A stretch of 64,000 nucleotides of DNA from Rhodococcus sp. IEGM 1379 (GCF_030056815.1 NZ_JASHKR010000025.1:1-64000), one strand, 5' to 3'; shown: positions 7,917 through 15,953, counted from the stretch's first letter. Program-made: numbers and translations. Notes: generated by a model not told the origin, from the sequence alone.

Positions 7917-8828
7917 ATGACAGACGTTGTTGCTAGCAACAAGAAGGCATTCCGCACAGCCGTGGTTCCGGCCGCCGGATTGGGTACACGCTTCCTGCCT
8001 GCCACCAAGACCGTCCCGAAGGAACTGCTGCCCGTGGTGGATACACCGGGCATCGAACTGGTCGCCGGTGAAGCCGCTGATTCCGGGGCCGAGCGCCTCG
8101 TCATCGTGACGTCACCAGGCAAGGACGGCGTTGTCGCACACTTCGTCGAAGACCTCGTTCTCGAAAGCAAGCTCGAGGCGAGTGGCAAGTTCGCCCTCCT
8201 GGCCAAGGTGCGTAAGGCGCCGGGTCTGCTCGAGGTCGATTCGGTGATTCAGGAACAGCCTCTCGGATTGGGACACGCAGTCGGTTGCGCCGAGGTACTC
8301 CTCGACGACGACGAAGATGCCATCGCAGTTCTCCTTCCGGACGACCTCGTGTTGCCTCGCGGAGTGCTCGAGACCATGGCGAAGGTACGTGCGAAACGCG
8401 GGGGCTCGGTTTTGTGCGCCATCGACGTTCCCAAGGACGAAGTCAGCGCTTACGGGGTTTTCGACGTCGAGATCGTTCCCGACGCGACCAATCCTGACGT
8501 CCTGAAGGTCATCGGCATGGTTGAGAAGCCGGCCATGGAGGACGCACCGTCCACCTTCGCCGCGGCCGGCCGTTACTTGCTCGATCGTGCAATCTTCGAC
8601 GCACTTCGACGCATCAAGCCCGGAGCGGGCGGCGAGTTGCAACTGACCGACGCCATCGCCCTTCTGATTGCCGAGGGACACCCTGTGCACGTCGTCGTGC
8701 ATCGTGGGACTCGACACGATCTCGGAAATCCCGGCGGTTACCTCCGCGCTGCGGTTGACTTCGCACTGGACATGGACGATTACGGCCCGTCGTTGCGAGA
8801 GTGGTTGACCGCTCGCCTCGAACGCTGA
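7917..8828 (+). CDS. galU: UTP-glucose-1-phosphate uridylyltransferase GalU
   Basis: Nucleotidyltransferase of 303 residues making UDP-glucose for envelope polysaccharides, glycolipids and trehalose. The N-terminal signature is VPAAGLGTRFLPATKTVPKE at about residues 18-37. It also has LPVVDTPGIE, the nucleotide loop EEQPLGLGHAVG-like region, VEKPAMEDAPS and GGELQLTDAI. The ATG start follows an AGGGTG site. It heads a rightward series galU-glp-rimJ-glpR with the same order as in mycobacteria. Confidence 0.96.
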   Translation: MTDVVASNKKAFRTAVVPAAGLGTRFLPATKTVPKELLPVVDTPGIELVAGEAADSGAERLVIVTSPGKDGVVAHFVEDLVLESKLEASGKFALLAKVRKAPGLLEVDSVIQEQPLGLGHAVGCAEVLLDDDEDAIAVLLPDDLVLPRGVLETMAKVRAKRGGSVLCAIDVPKDEVSAYGVFDVEIVPDATNPDVLKVIGMVEKPAMEDAPSTFAAAGRYLLDRAIFDALRRIKPGAGGELQLTDAIALLIAEGHPVHVVVHRGTRHDLGNPGGYLRAAVDFALDMDDYGPSLREWLTARLER

Positions 8829-8951
8829 AGTAGTTCGAAACTGTTCCGACGGGAAGTTAACGCAGTATCGAGATGCCCGGCCGCTCACGTGGCAAGGCAT
8901 CATGGGGCTGAGTAACACGAGTTTCGCGACAAACAGGAGGACGCAGACCAC

Positions 8952-10211
8952 ATGCGGTCGGTTGAGGAGCAGCAGACCCGGGTTACAGCCGCTGCAGTTG
9001 CGCCCCGGCCGGTTCGTGTCGCTATTTCGGAGGCGCAGGGGTTGCTCTGTGCGGAAGAAGTGGTTACCGAGCGGCCGCTGCCAGGGTTCGATCAGGCTGC
9101 GATCGACGGATACGCCGTCCGCAGTGTCGACGTCGCCGGGGCCGGAACGGACCTGCGCGGCGATGACGGTGAGCCGATAGATCTGAACCTTCCGGTCGTC
9201 GGCGAGGTCACTGCGGGTTCTCGTCAGCCGATCCGCTTGCAGCCCCGACAGGCTGTGCGCGTCGATACGGGTGCTCCGTTACCCACGCTTGCCGACGCGG
9301 TTCTGCCGTTGGAGCACACCGACGGCGGCCGTGCGCGTGTCCGGGTGTTCCAGCCCGTTCGTTCCGGTGACTACGTACGACGCGCCGGCGACGACGTGCA
9401 GCCCGGTGACGTGGCCGTTCGCGCCGGAACGATCATCGGCGCAGCTCAGGTCGGATTGCTGGCCGCCGTGGGCCGGGACAAGGTTCTTGTTCACCCGCGC
9501 CCGCGGCTCTCGGTCATCAGCGTCGGCGGCGAGTTGGTGGACATCGATCGCACTCCCGGACCAGGTCAGGTGTACGACGTCAACTCATACGCGCTGGCTG
9601 CGGCCGCTCGCGACGCCGGCGCAGACGTGAACCGTGTGGGCATTGCCGGATCCGACGCGCGCCGGTTGCGTGAGGTTGTCGAGGGGCAGCTGATTCGGTC
9701 CGAGATCGTGGTCATCGCCGGCGCTGTCGGTGGTGGCGCTTCCGACGAGGTTCGGGAAGCGCTGTCGGAACTGGGCTCGCTCGAGGTCGAGCGCGTCGCG
9801 ATGCACCCGGGGTCCGTGCAAGGTTTCGGACAGTTGGGCCGCGACGAGGTCCCGACGTTCCTCCTGCCGTCGAATCCGGTGAGTGCGCTCGTGGTTTTCG
9901 AGGTCATGGTTCGGCCGCTCATTCGCATCGCCCTGGGACGTCGACAGCCGATGCGTCGCATCGTGAAGGCACGGTCGGTGGGCACCATCACGTCGATTGC
10001 GGATCGTAAGGGCTTCCTCCGCGGACAGTTGATGCGCGACGAAGCGACGGGGGAGTACCTGGTCCAGGCACTCGGTGGCGCTGCTGGAGCGTCGTCGCAC
10101 CTGTTGGCGACGTTGGCCGAAGCGAATTGCCTGGTGCTTGTCGATCGAGATGTCACGGAAGTTCAGATCGGTGAAATCGTCGACGTAGCGTTTCTCGCCC
10201 AGCGTGGGTGA
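8952..10211 (+). CDS. glp: Gephyrin-like molybdotransferase Glp (MoeA-like)
   Basis: MoeA/gephyrin-type protein of 419 residues. Domain features include SEAQGLLCAEEVVTERPLPG, GFDQAAIDGYAVRS, VRVDTGAPLPTLADAVLPLE, the molybdopterin-binding RPRLSVISVGGELV and SNPVSALVVFEVMVRPLI. In corynebacteria the ortholog in this setting is Glp, a moonlighting protein that links FtsZ to the membrane receptor GlpR and to Wag31 at the pole and septum. The glpR gene lies two genes downstream, which supports Glp over a purely metabolic MoeA. A good AGGAGG site precedes the ATG. Catalytic competence in Moco synthesis cannot be judged by eye. Confidence 0.87.
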   Translation: MRSVEEQQTRVTAAAVAPRPVRVAISEAQGLLCAEEVVTERPLPGFDQAAIDGYAVRSVDVAGAGTDLRGDDGEPIDLNLPVVGEVTAGSRQPIRLQPRQAVRVDTGAPLPTLADAVLPLEHTDGGRARVRVFQPVRSGDYVRRAGDDVQPGDVAVRAGTIIGAAQVGLLAAVGRDKVLVHPRPRLSVISVGGELVDIDRTPGPGQVYDVNSYALAAAARDAGADVNRVGIAGSDARRLREVVEGQLIRSEIVVIAGAVGGGASDEVREALSELGSLEVERVAMHPGSVQGFGQLGRDEVPTFLLPSNPVSALVVFEVMVRPLIRIALGRRQPMRRIVKARSVGTITSIADRKGFLRGQLMRDEATGEYLVQALGGAAGASSHLLATLAEANCLVLVDRDVTEVQIGEIVDVAFLAQRG

Positions 10212-10259
10212 ATCGCTTCGACCCGTCGCGGTGTCGGCCCTTCTCCCTAGTGAGGTGTG

Positions 10260-10895
10260 ATGTCAGCCCATCCTGGATGGCCGGAAAAGTTGGGTCCGCT
10301 TCGGGTGTCTGCCGGAGTTGTGACGCTCCGGCCGATTCGGCTGCGTGACGCGTCCACCTGGAGTCGATTGCGAATTCGCGACCGAGAGCATCTCGAGCCG
10401 TGGGAACCGACGGGTGAGTCTTCGTGGGATGCACGTCATCACGTCACGGTCTGGCCATCGCTGTGTGGAAGTTTGCGGTCCGAGGCACGCAAAGGTCGGA
10501 TTCTGCCGCTGGTGATCGAACTGGACGGCAACTACTGCGGTCAGATCACCATCGGCAACATTGTTCGGGGCGCATTGTGTTCGGCATGGGTTGGCTACTG
10601 GGTCGCTTCCGATGTCACCGGTGGTGGTGTTGCGACGGCAGCCGTGGCACTCACTCTCGATCACGCGTTTTCGCGGGTGGGGTTGCATCGGGTCGAGGCC
10701 ACGGTCCGTCCGGAGAATTCGTCGAGTCGGGCCGTGCTCCACAATGCCGGTTTCCGTGAGGAAGGCTTGCTCCGTAGGTACCTCGATGTCGACGGGCAAT
10801 GGCGTGATCATGTCCTGGTCGGGATGACGGTAGAAGAGATTCCCATCACAGTTGTCGATCGACTCGTTCGCGCTGGCCGCGCGTCGTGGGCATGA
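10260..10895 (+). CDS. rimJ: GNAT acetyltransferase, RimJ/RimL type
   Basis: N-acetyltransferase of 211 residues. The order of motifs is typical of the RimJ/RimL group: VTLRPIRLRDASTWSRLR, a central YCGQITIGNIVRG strand, SAWVGYWVASDVTGGGVATA as the acetyl-CoA loop, and HRVEATVRPENSSSRAVLHN with FREEGLLRRYLDVDGQWRDH. By homology it acetylates a protein N-terminus, classically ribosomal protein S5; the substrate here is unknown. An ATG preceded by GTG is chosen with a GAGGTG site. It sits between glp and glpR as in mycobacteria. Confidence 0.88.
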   Translation: MSAHPGWPEKLGPLRVSAGVVTLRPIRLRDASTWSRLRIRDREHLEPWEPTGESSWDARHHVTVWPSLCGSLRSEARKGRILPLVIELDGNYCGQITIGNIVRGALCSAWVGYWVASDVTGGGVATAAVALTLDHAFSRVGLHRVEATVRPENSSSRAVLHNAGFREEGLLRRYLDVDGQWRDHVLVGMTVEEIPITVVDRLVRAGRASWA

Positions 10896-11139
10896 AAACC
10901 TCAGTTAAACGACAGTTACCCCATCGGTAACCGGACATAACGCTCGGCAATAGTCGTTGCGAATTCAACTTTCGGACAAGGGGATTCCGGCGGATCGGGC
11001 AGTTCGGTTCGGTACGCGTGTGACACATGAGTAAGGTGGGGTTCGGCGCGTCGGCAACGATGCGAAGGCGTCGGCCGTTAACCTGAAAGCATCAACGGCT
11101 GGCATAGGTGCTGGTAGGTGATCGTAAGGAGGTCGCGGC

Positions 11140-11877
11140 ATGCCTAGTTCATTCGTGTGGATCGGGCTCGTGGCCGTCTGGTTGTTCGTTCTGGTGCCGA
11201 TGCTCGTGAACAAGCGCCCCAGGATTCGCCAGACCAGCGAAGCAGCGCTCGCGACTCGCGTACTACATCGCGGCGACAGTAATCCTGTCCGACGTGGACC
11301 AGCAGCCGGACATCGAAGCGATCCGACTTGGCAACCAGAACCAATGCGAAGCAGCTACGACGCGGAGGACCAGATGGACACTCACGCAGAAGACGACGAC
11401 TACGCGGGCGCTCGTGCCCCGGTCAGGGATTTTGTGCCTGTCAGACGCGGTCGCGGTGGATTTGACCCCGAGGCCGACGCGATCGCACGGGAAGCGCGCT
11501 ACACGTTTCGGCAGCGCACACTCCTTGGTTTGGCTTTCCTCGCAATCATGGCCGGTGCTCTCGCGCTGATCGTCTCGCCAATCGTGTGGTGGTTGTGTGC
11601 ACTCTCGTTCGCGGGTCTCGGCGGCTATCTCGCATACCTGCGCAGGCAAGTGCGGATCGAGCAGGAAATCCGTCGTCGACGGACCGAACGGCTCAACCGC
11701 TCCCGCCTGGGCGTCGAGTCCCACACCGACGAAGAGCTTCGACTGATCCCGGCCCGACTGAAGCGTCCGGGTGCAGTTGTCCTCGAAGTCGACGATGGTG
11801 ACCCGGCGTTCGACCACCTCGATCACTACGAGGAAATGCCCAGGCAGGCGGAGATGCGTCGAGCATCCGGGCAGTAA
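11140..11877 (+). CDS. glpR: Gephyrin-like molybdotransferase receptor GlpR (SepX family)
   Basis: Membrane protein of 245 residues. TM1 is at the extreme N-terminus (SFVWIGLVAVWLFVLVPMLV, residues 4-23). A long acidic/basic linker follows, and a second membrane hairpin lies at about 127-170. The C-terminal tail is charged and soluble. The MPSSFVWIGL start, with a strong AAGGAGG site, matches the corynebacterial/streptomycete GlpR-SepX family. In Corynebacterium the receptor binds Glp and couples division to polar growth. Here it lies two genes after glp, so the pair is probably functional. Confidence 0.87.
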   Translation: MPSSFVWIGLVAVWLFVLVPMLVNKRPRIRQTSEAALATRVLHRGDSNPVRRGPAAGHRSDPTWQPEPMRSSYDAEDQMDTHAEDDDYAGARAPVRDFVPVRRGRGGFDPEADAIAREARYTFRQRTLLGLAFLAIMAGALALIVSPIVWWLCALSFAGLGGYLAYLRRQVRIEQEIRRRRTERLNRSRLGVESHTDEELRLIPARLKRPGAVVLEVDDGDPAFDHLDHYEEMPRQAEMRRASGQ

Positions 11878-11962
11878 GTCGTCCACCATCTCGGAGCCGG
11901 CAATTCGAGGGACCGAATTCGGTCCTGCTAGAGTTGCCGAGCAACCGCTGAGGCGGTGGCAC

Positions 11963-12038
11963 GGGGCTGTGGCGCAGTTGGTAGCGCGCTTCGTTCGCAT
12001 CGAAGAGGTCAGGGGTTCGATTCCCCTCAGCTCCACCA
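11963..12038 (+). tRNA. tRNA-Ala (anticodon CGC)
   Basis: 76-nt cloverleaf. The acceptor GGGGCTG pairs with CAGCTCC (one G-U), the D-arm is GCGC/GCGC, the anticodon stem CTTCG/CGAAG has loop TTCGCAT so the anticodon is CGC, the variable loop is AGGTC, and the T-arm is AGGGG-TTCGATT-CCCCT. The CCA end is encoded. It reads the common high-GC codon GCG. Confidence 0.97.
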
Positions 12039-12066
12039 AATATCAGTATCAGCTCAAACAAGTATC

Positions 12067-12099
12067 AGGTCCTCCGACAAGCGTCGGGGGACCTTTCTA
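12067..12099 (+). terminator. Rho-independent terminator after tRNA-Ala
   Basis: AGGTCCTCCGAC and its near-complement around an AAGC loop, followed by TTTCTAA. Confidence 0.85.
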
Positions 12100-12330
12100 A
12101 TTCGGACAGTTGTTCGACAAAGCGGACTGTCTCGCGAAGAATGTGGTGAACGTGTGCTGTGCCATACCCCGATTAAGGTTAAATTCGATCCACTCTCCAA
12201 CTGACTGAGGCATGATTCTTTGGTTCAGCTATTTTCTAGGCATGTAACGATGGTTGTGTGACAGCGATAAGTACAGTGGTTCGAAGCACGGTTGCATGCA
12301 GCTAGAACGTATTTTTCGGGGAGGAAACCG

Positions 12331-13323
12331 ATGAGCCAGCCACGACGGCTAGCCATGACGCTTGTAGCTGGGTTGTGTCTGACGGGGATGGGGTTCCTTG
12401 CTGTTTCCGTGTATCCAGCCATGGTTTCTGCCCAACCAGGTGTAACCGAAACCATCAGCGGAGATGACGTTGTTCCCCTTGGAGAAGTTGTCCCCCTTGC
12501 AGGCGGCAACAACACTGGTGGCGGCAACAACACTGGTGGCGGCAACAACACTGGTGGCGGCAACAACACTGGTGGCGGTAACAACGGCGGTGGCGGTAAC
12601 AACGGCGGCGGCGGTAACAACGGCGGCGGTAACGGTAATGATCATTGCCACCACCACTGCCCGACTACGACCACGCCGGTAGTGACGACGACGACCACCG
12701 CGGTAGTTACGACGACGACGACTGAGCCGGAAGTTACGACGACGACGACCGAGCCGGAAGTTACGACGACGACGACCGAGCCGGAAGTTACGACGACACC
12801 AGAGGATCCGATCGTGCCTCCGGTGACGAATGGCCCGGGCGACACGTCTTCGATCAGTTCAACTGTCTCTTCGGAATCCGAGGCGTCGACAAGTTCGGAA
12901 CAATCCGATGAACCTTCTGCTGCGGTTGTGCCTGCTGGACCGGACAACCCGCAAGGTCCGTCCGCGAATGGTGGAGGACCTGCGCCGGCACCTGCCGGCG
13001 GAGCTGACTTAGCCTCGGGTGTGACTCTTGCAGCTCCTGCGGTTTTGGCTGCACCGGCACCGATCGTTGTTCCGCCGCAACCTGTTTCGCCGAATGTTGC
13101 GGTCTCGGCTGCCGGCTCTGATCCCCAAGCTCTGCCCGTGGTCTTCACACACGGATTGCCTCCGATTCAGAATGCTGCTGCGGTGGTAGGTGGTGTCGTC
13201 GGAATGACGTTGGTTGCCGCCGGCGCGGGAGCATTGACGTTCCGAGGTGCGTCCGTGCAGAAGGCGCGGTTGGTTGCTGCACGAGCTGAATTCTTGGCTC
13301 CCCGGTCCGGAAGAGGTGTGTGA
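12331..13323 (+). CDS. Secreted Gly/Asn/Thr-repeat surface protein (unknown function)
   Basis: 330-residue exported protein. A signal peptide with an RR-containing basic N-terminus is followed by LVAGLCLTGMGFLAVSVYPA, with probable cleavage after MVSA. Next come GGGNNT repeats, a metal-ligand-like HCHHHC cluster, TEPEVTTTT repeats, a Ser/Glu then Pro/Ala-rich region, and a C-terminal hydrophobic helix (AAAVVGGVVGMTLVAAGAGA) with a basic tail. This looks like a stalked, membrane-anchored surface protein or adhesin. The ATG with GGGGAGGAAACCG upstream is chosen over an upstream one. It heads a tightly packed unit with the IrrE-like and polytopic genes. No homolog is recognised. Confidence 0.8.
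   Translation: MSQPRRLAMTLVAGLCLTGMGFLAVSVYPAMVSAQPGVTETISGDDVVPLGEVVPLAGGNNTGGGNNTGGGNNTGGGNNTGGGNNGGGGNNGGGGNNGGGNGNDHCHHHCPTTTTPVVTTTTTAVVTTTTTEPEVTTTTTEPEVTTTTTEPEVTTTPEDPIVPPVTNGPGDTSSISSTVSSESEASTSSEQSDEPSAAVVPAGPDNPQGPSANGGGPAPAPAGGADLASGVTLAAPAVLAAPAPIVVPPQPVSPNVAVSAAGSDPQALPVVFTHGLPPIQNAAAVVGGVVGMTLVAAGAGALTFRGASVQKARLVAARAEFLAPRSGRGV
12502..12637. repeat. 18-bp GGCGGCAACAACACTGGT minisatellite
   Basis: About seven imperfect copies encoding GGNNTG/GGNNGG units in the surface protein. The first copies are identical; later ones lose the Thr codon. The unit is a multiple of three, so length can vary without frameshift. Confidence 0.9.
12724..12798. repeat. 27-bp Thr-rich tandem repeat (EPEVTTTT units)
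   Basis: Nearly three copies of a 27-bp unit encoding EPEVTTTTT in the surface protein stalk. Thr-rich stretches of this kind are plausible O-mannosylation targets; a Pmt gene is present at about 23-24.5 kb. The glycosylation link is inference. Confidence 0.88.
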
Positions 13324-13326
13324 GGC

Positions 13327-13830
13327 GTGCTGACAAAAAGACGGTCGCATCGCCGAGTTCTTGCTGCAGTGGACGCTGTATGTGATGCCGCCGCGTCCTC
13401 GGAAGCTGTGACGTTGTTGACTGTTGTGGAGGCTGTTGCTCTGGAACGTGAACGACCCATCGAAATCGATTTGGATACTCCGCTCGCAACGGGCGTCTGC
13501 GGTCAGCGACGGGCGTATGACGATCATGATGTGATTGTTCTCGCGCCAGGTCTACCCAACGTCGAACGGACTCTGGCACATGAGTTGGGGCACATAGTGT
13601 TTCGGCATGAAGGTGCGGAGATTGCCGAGGCGACGCTGGAAGCCAGTGACGATTTGATCGCCTACATGCTGAGTCAGCGATCCCTTCGCCGCAACGAGCC
13701 TGTTCCGATGGACGACATTGCTGAGTGGGAAGCGGAAACTTTCGCATCGATGCTGCTCATGCGACTGAAAACGATGAGTGGCAGGGGAACACCGTTGTCG
13801 GTTCTGCGGTATGACGAGGCGATCGGATGA
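13327..13830 (+). CDS. ImmA/IrrE-family zinc metallopeptidase
   Basis: 167-residue protein with the gluzincin motif HELGH at residues 85-89 (TLAHELGHIVFRHE) and a downstream acidic helix EWEAETFASMLL, whose Glu is the likely third zinc ligand. ImmA/IrrE proteases cleave XRE-family repressors, for example ImmR of ICEBs1 and DdrO of Deinococcus, to induce regulons. Here the GTG start is three bases after the surface-protein stop, the stop overlaps the next gene by ATGA, and an XRE-type EspR-like gene faces it from downstream. This is cytosolic with no signal peptide. Substrate identity is inferred. Confidence 0.85.
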   Translation: MLTKRRSHRRVLAAVDAVCDAAASSEAVTLLTVVEAVALERERPIEIDLDTPLATGVCGQRRAYDDHDVIVLAPGLPNVERTLAHELGHIVFRHEGAEIAEATLEASDDLIAYMLSQRSLRRNEPVPMDDIAEWEAETFASMLLMRLKTMSGRGTPLSVLRYDEAIG

Positions 13831-14840
13831 TCGCTTGGGCTATTGCCTTGGTGGTGTGGATTGCAGCTGGTGCAAGACTCGGTCGAGTGGTGGCGAGGGC
13901 GGCCACTCCGCTGCGCACGGCGATGGTGATCGTCGGCTTCTGTGTTGCCTTGATGGCTACCGTGTTGGTTCCCGGCGTGTGGGACATCGTCGAGCGCGTT
14001 GCCCCTGATCAGCATTTTTCGGCGATGGTTGTTGTCGTGCTGTGGGTTTTCTTGTCTGCGGCCAGTGCCGTCGGCGCAGTTTCTGCGTGGCCGGTGATGA
14101 CACGTTCGGCGATGCGAGGCATTGCGATCGTGTTGTATACGGTCGGCCTGTTGGTCTCCATCGCGGTGGGATTCGGCTATCCGATCCCGGCTTTGGTGTT
14201 TGTGACCATCGCATTGTCGTTGGTGATCTCGACTGGGCTCAGGCATGTGGCGTGGGCACCGCTGGGGCGTGGAATCGCATTGATCGTGCTGGGCTCGACA
14301 ACGCTCTTGATTGTTGTCGTGGTCATGTTGGTCGAAGCGATTCGTGGAACGAATTCACTCGAATCAGGCATCTGGACCGGCACCGGCGTGGGGTTTGTGT
14401 CAGCAGCCAGTGTGTTTATCGCATTGGGCATTACGTGGGTGTTGGCCGAGACGTGGGTGCGCGCAAGGTTGGATCTGATGCGGCTGCGTCGTATGCACGA
14501 ACTGCTGGTGAAGCGTTTTCCCGAGGTTGTTGATGCCGACAGTGCTGCCACTACTTCCGTTCTGCGAGCGTCTGATGTGATTGCGCAGATCATGGATGCG
14601 ATGTACATCCAGGCAGGTGCGGGCATGTTCGATGTCGGCGGGCGCGAGCCTCCGCGGTCGATTGCATCGCATTCAGGGATCTTGGCAGGGTGGATCGAGG
14701 ATCCACTCGGTTCGGATGTTCTTGATACCCGGTGGATTGCACCCCCGGGCGGTATGTCTGCCCGGAGATGGGTTTTGGTTGTGGCTCGGGATCATGAGAA
14801 GTTTCGAAGTGATGTGAATACGACAAAAGCAGGTCGATAA
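13827..14840 (+). CDS. Polytopic membrane protein, MAB_1171c/DUF6545-like
   Basis: 337 residues with about seven TM helices in the first 210 (MIAWAIALVVWIAAGA onward). A cytoplasmic C-terminal domain contains RARLDLMRLRRMHELLVKRFPEVV and a predicted helical segment. This layout and its association with ImmA/IrrE and XRE genes recall the MAB_1171c (DUF6545) family of actinobacteria, described only as putative transporters. It starts in an ATGA overlap with the peptidase gene, implying coupled translation and a shared pathway. It might sense a signal for the protease; no experimental basis is known to me. Confidence 0.7.
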   Translation: MIAWAIALVVWIAAGARLGRVVARAATPLRTAMVIVGFCVALMATVLVPGVWDIVERVAPDQHFSAMVVVVLWVFLSAASAVGAVSAWPVMTRSAMRGIAIVLYTVGLLVSIAVGFGYPIPALVFVTIALSLVISTGLRHVAWAPLGRGIALIVLGSTTLLIVVVVMLVEAIRGTNSLESGIWTGTGVGFVSAASVFIALGITWVLAETWVRARLDLMRLRRMHELLVKRFPEVVDADSAATTSVLRASDVIAQIMDAMYIQAGAGMFDVGGREPPRSIASHSGILAGWIEDPLGSDVLDTRWIAPPGGMSARRWVLVVARDHEKFRSDVNTTKAGR

Positions 14841-14857
14841 TTACTGATCGACCTGCT
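14828..14857. terminator. Bidirectional hairpin between the convergent membrane-protein and EspR-like genes
   Basis: Perfect 11-bp arms AGCAGGTCGAT / ATCGACCTGCT. The left arm includes the last codons and stop of the rightward gene. Confidence 0.8.
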
Positions 14858-14888
14858 CAGTGTCGTCCCGGAAGTTCCGAGCCCTCAG

Positions 14889-15305
14889 TCAGCGTGATGC
14901 GTCTGGTGGAACTTCAGGCAGTCCTTCACTTGCGCGAAGCTTCTCGGCCATCGTCGTGAGAAGGTTCTGCGATTCTTCGGACAGGTCGAATGCTCGGCTC
15001 GACAGTCGACGCAGACCGTAGCCCTGGAGCTGCGCGAGCAGTTCGAGGTCGTGGTCGATCTTCGCAGCGTAGATGTCGTTGAAGAAGTAGTCCGGCTTCA
15101 CCTTGAAGAAGCGTGCAAAAGCGGCGACAGTCTCGTCCGATGGGTTTGTGCGCTGTCCCGATCGGAGCTGTGAGATGTACGGCTTGGAAATCTGGTGGCC
15201 GTCCTCGATCAACGCGGAGGCGACCTCAGCGTTGGTGTGAGGCTTGCGCCCCGGAGGATGGACACTGTCGAACAGTTTGTTCAATCGTTCTGCAAAGTCA
15301 GCCAT
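14889..15305 (-). CDS. EspR-like XRE-family DNA-binding protein
   Basis: 138 residues closely resembling mycobacterial EspR over its whole length, from memory. The N-terminus is FAERLNKLFDSVHPPGRKPH, then the helix-turn-helix region TNAEVASALIEDG..ISKPYISQLRSGQRTNPS, then FFKVKPDYFF and a C-terminal dimerisation helix region (GLRRLSSRAFDLSEESQ). M. tuberculosis EspR is a nucleoid-associated regulator of ESX-1 and cell-wall genes. The ATG giving MADFAERL is the family start; the open frame upstream is non-coding. It is convergent with the IrrE-like unit and preceded by a 490-bp regulatory region. Paralog or ortholog status cannot be settled here. Confidence 0.87.
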   Translation of the reverse strand: MADFAERLNKLFDSVHPPGRKPHTNAEVASALIEDGHQISKPYISQLRSGQRTNPSDETVAAFARFFKVKPDYFFNDIYAAKIDHDLELLAQLQGYGLRRLSSRAFDLSEESQNLLTTMAEKLRASEGLPEVPPDASR

Positions 15306-15797
15306 TGTGAACCGCCCCGTTATCCTCTCTAGCCAGCAATTGTTCTTCCAGCGAATCCAACGATAACACGCGGATAACCGATTGGTAGCTCGCTGTAGTC
15401 CGTTTAGTGGACGAATTCTTGAAGGAGGGCTGCTCGCTTTGTGATGGTTGGTGCCGGTTCCGTTAGTGGCCGAGGCAATTCTTGTCGCGACTGCTATCGA
15501 AATTGGCCCGAGTGCGAGGACATCCTCAACCTTCCCGCTGCGGGGTATTGTCACCGTAACGAACCGTTTGCCCGTTTTGGTCACAGTAGCTAAACATTAA
15601 CCCGGTTTTGTAATTCGCCCGAGGCTGAGAAACTGCAGTTCAGGCCACTGTCGGCTCATGTTCATGTTGTGACGTGGGTTATATGGAGGGCTGGCTTGTC
15701 ACTGGTCGTGATGTGCGCCACTTTGTGTGAGGTTCGCGCAGTGTCAACTGCGGCGCAGGTGCTGGCCAAGGCGCGCTGAGCGGTGCAGAATTGTGAT
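15306..15797. other. Long regulatory intergenic region upstream of the EspR-like gene
   Basis: 492 bp with no convincing ORF. It is lower in GC than its surroundings. It holds ATAAC-rich direct repeats near the EspR-like start (GATAACACGCGGATAACC) and two longer imperfect repeats listed separately. An EspR-type nucleoid protein usually binds its own promoter at several sites, so these are candidates. Confidence 0.6.
15400..15484. repeat. Pair of imperfect direct repeats, candidate EspR-like sites
   Basis: CCGTTTAGTGGACGAATTCT near 15400 and a related CCGTTAGTGGCCGAGGCAAT with the same downstream TTCTTG near 15460, about 60 bp apart (near six helical turns). The regulatory role is inferred. 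Confidence 0.5.
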
Positions 15798-15953
15798 ATG
15801 AAACACACTGTGAGTGACGAGGAATTGCGCCGCGCCATCCGTGCTCTCCAGGACCGCGCACTCGATGCACGCAAACGAGGTGACGGAGCTGCGGCGGAAG
15901 CGATCGAGCGCACCATGCGTGACTATCAAGAGCAGATGGCGCAACGCCTGTAG
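15798..15953 (+). CDS. Small charged helical protein (51 aa)
   Basis: ATG-started ORF of 51 residues, rich in Arg, Glu, Asp and Ala, predicted almost entirely alpha-helical. It begins MKHTVSDEELRRAIRALQDR, continues with ALDARKRGDGAAAEAIER and ends YQEQMAQRL. The ribosome site is weak. It could be a small regulatory or chaperone-like helix-hairpin protein; no family is recognised. The amphipathic heptad-like composition makes it more credible than a random ORF. Confidence 0.55.
   Translation: MKHTVSDEELRRAIRALQDRALDARKRGDGAAAEAIERTMRDYQEQMAQRL

Noticed and set aside
12039-12330. tRNA-Ala as an integration site for the 12.3-17.5 kb block
   Set aside because: No integrase and no repeat of the tRNA 3' end was found downstream; the block boundary is also not at the tRNA.
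12502-12798. CRISPR array
   Set aside because: The repeats are contiguous in-frame coding units without unique spacers.
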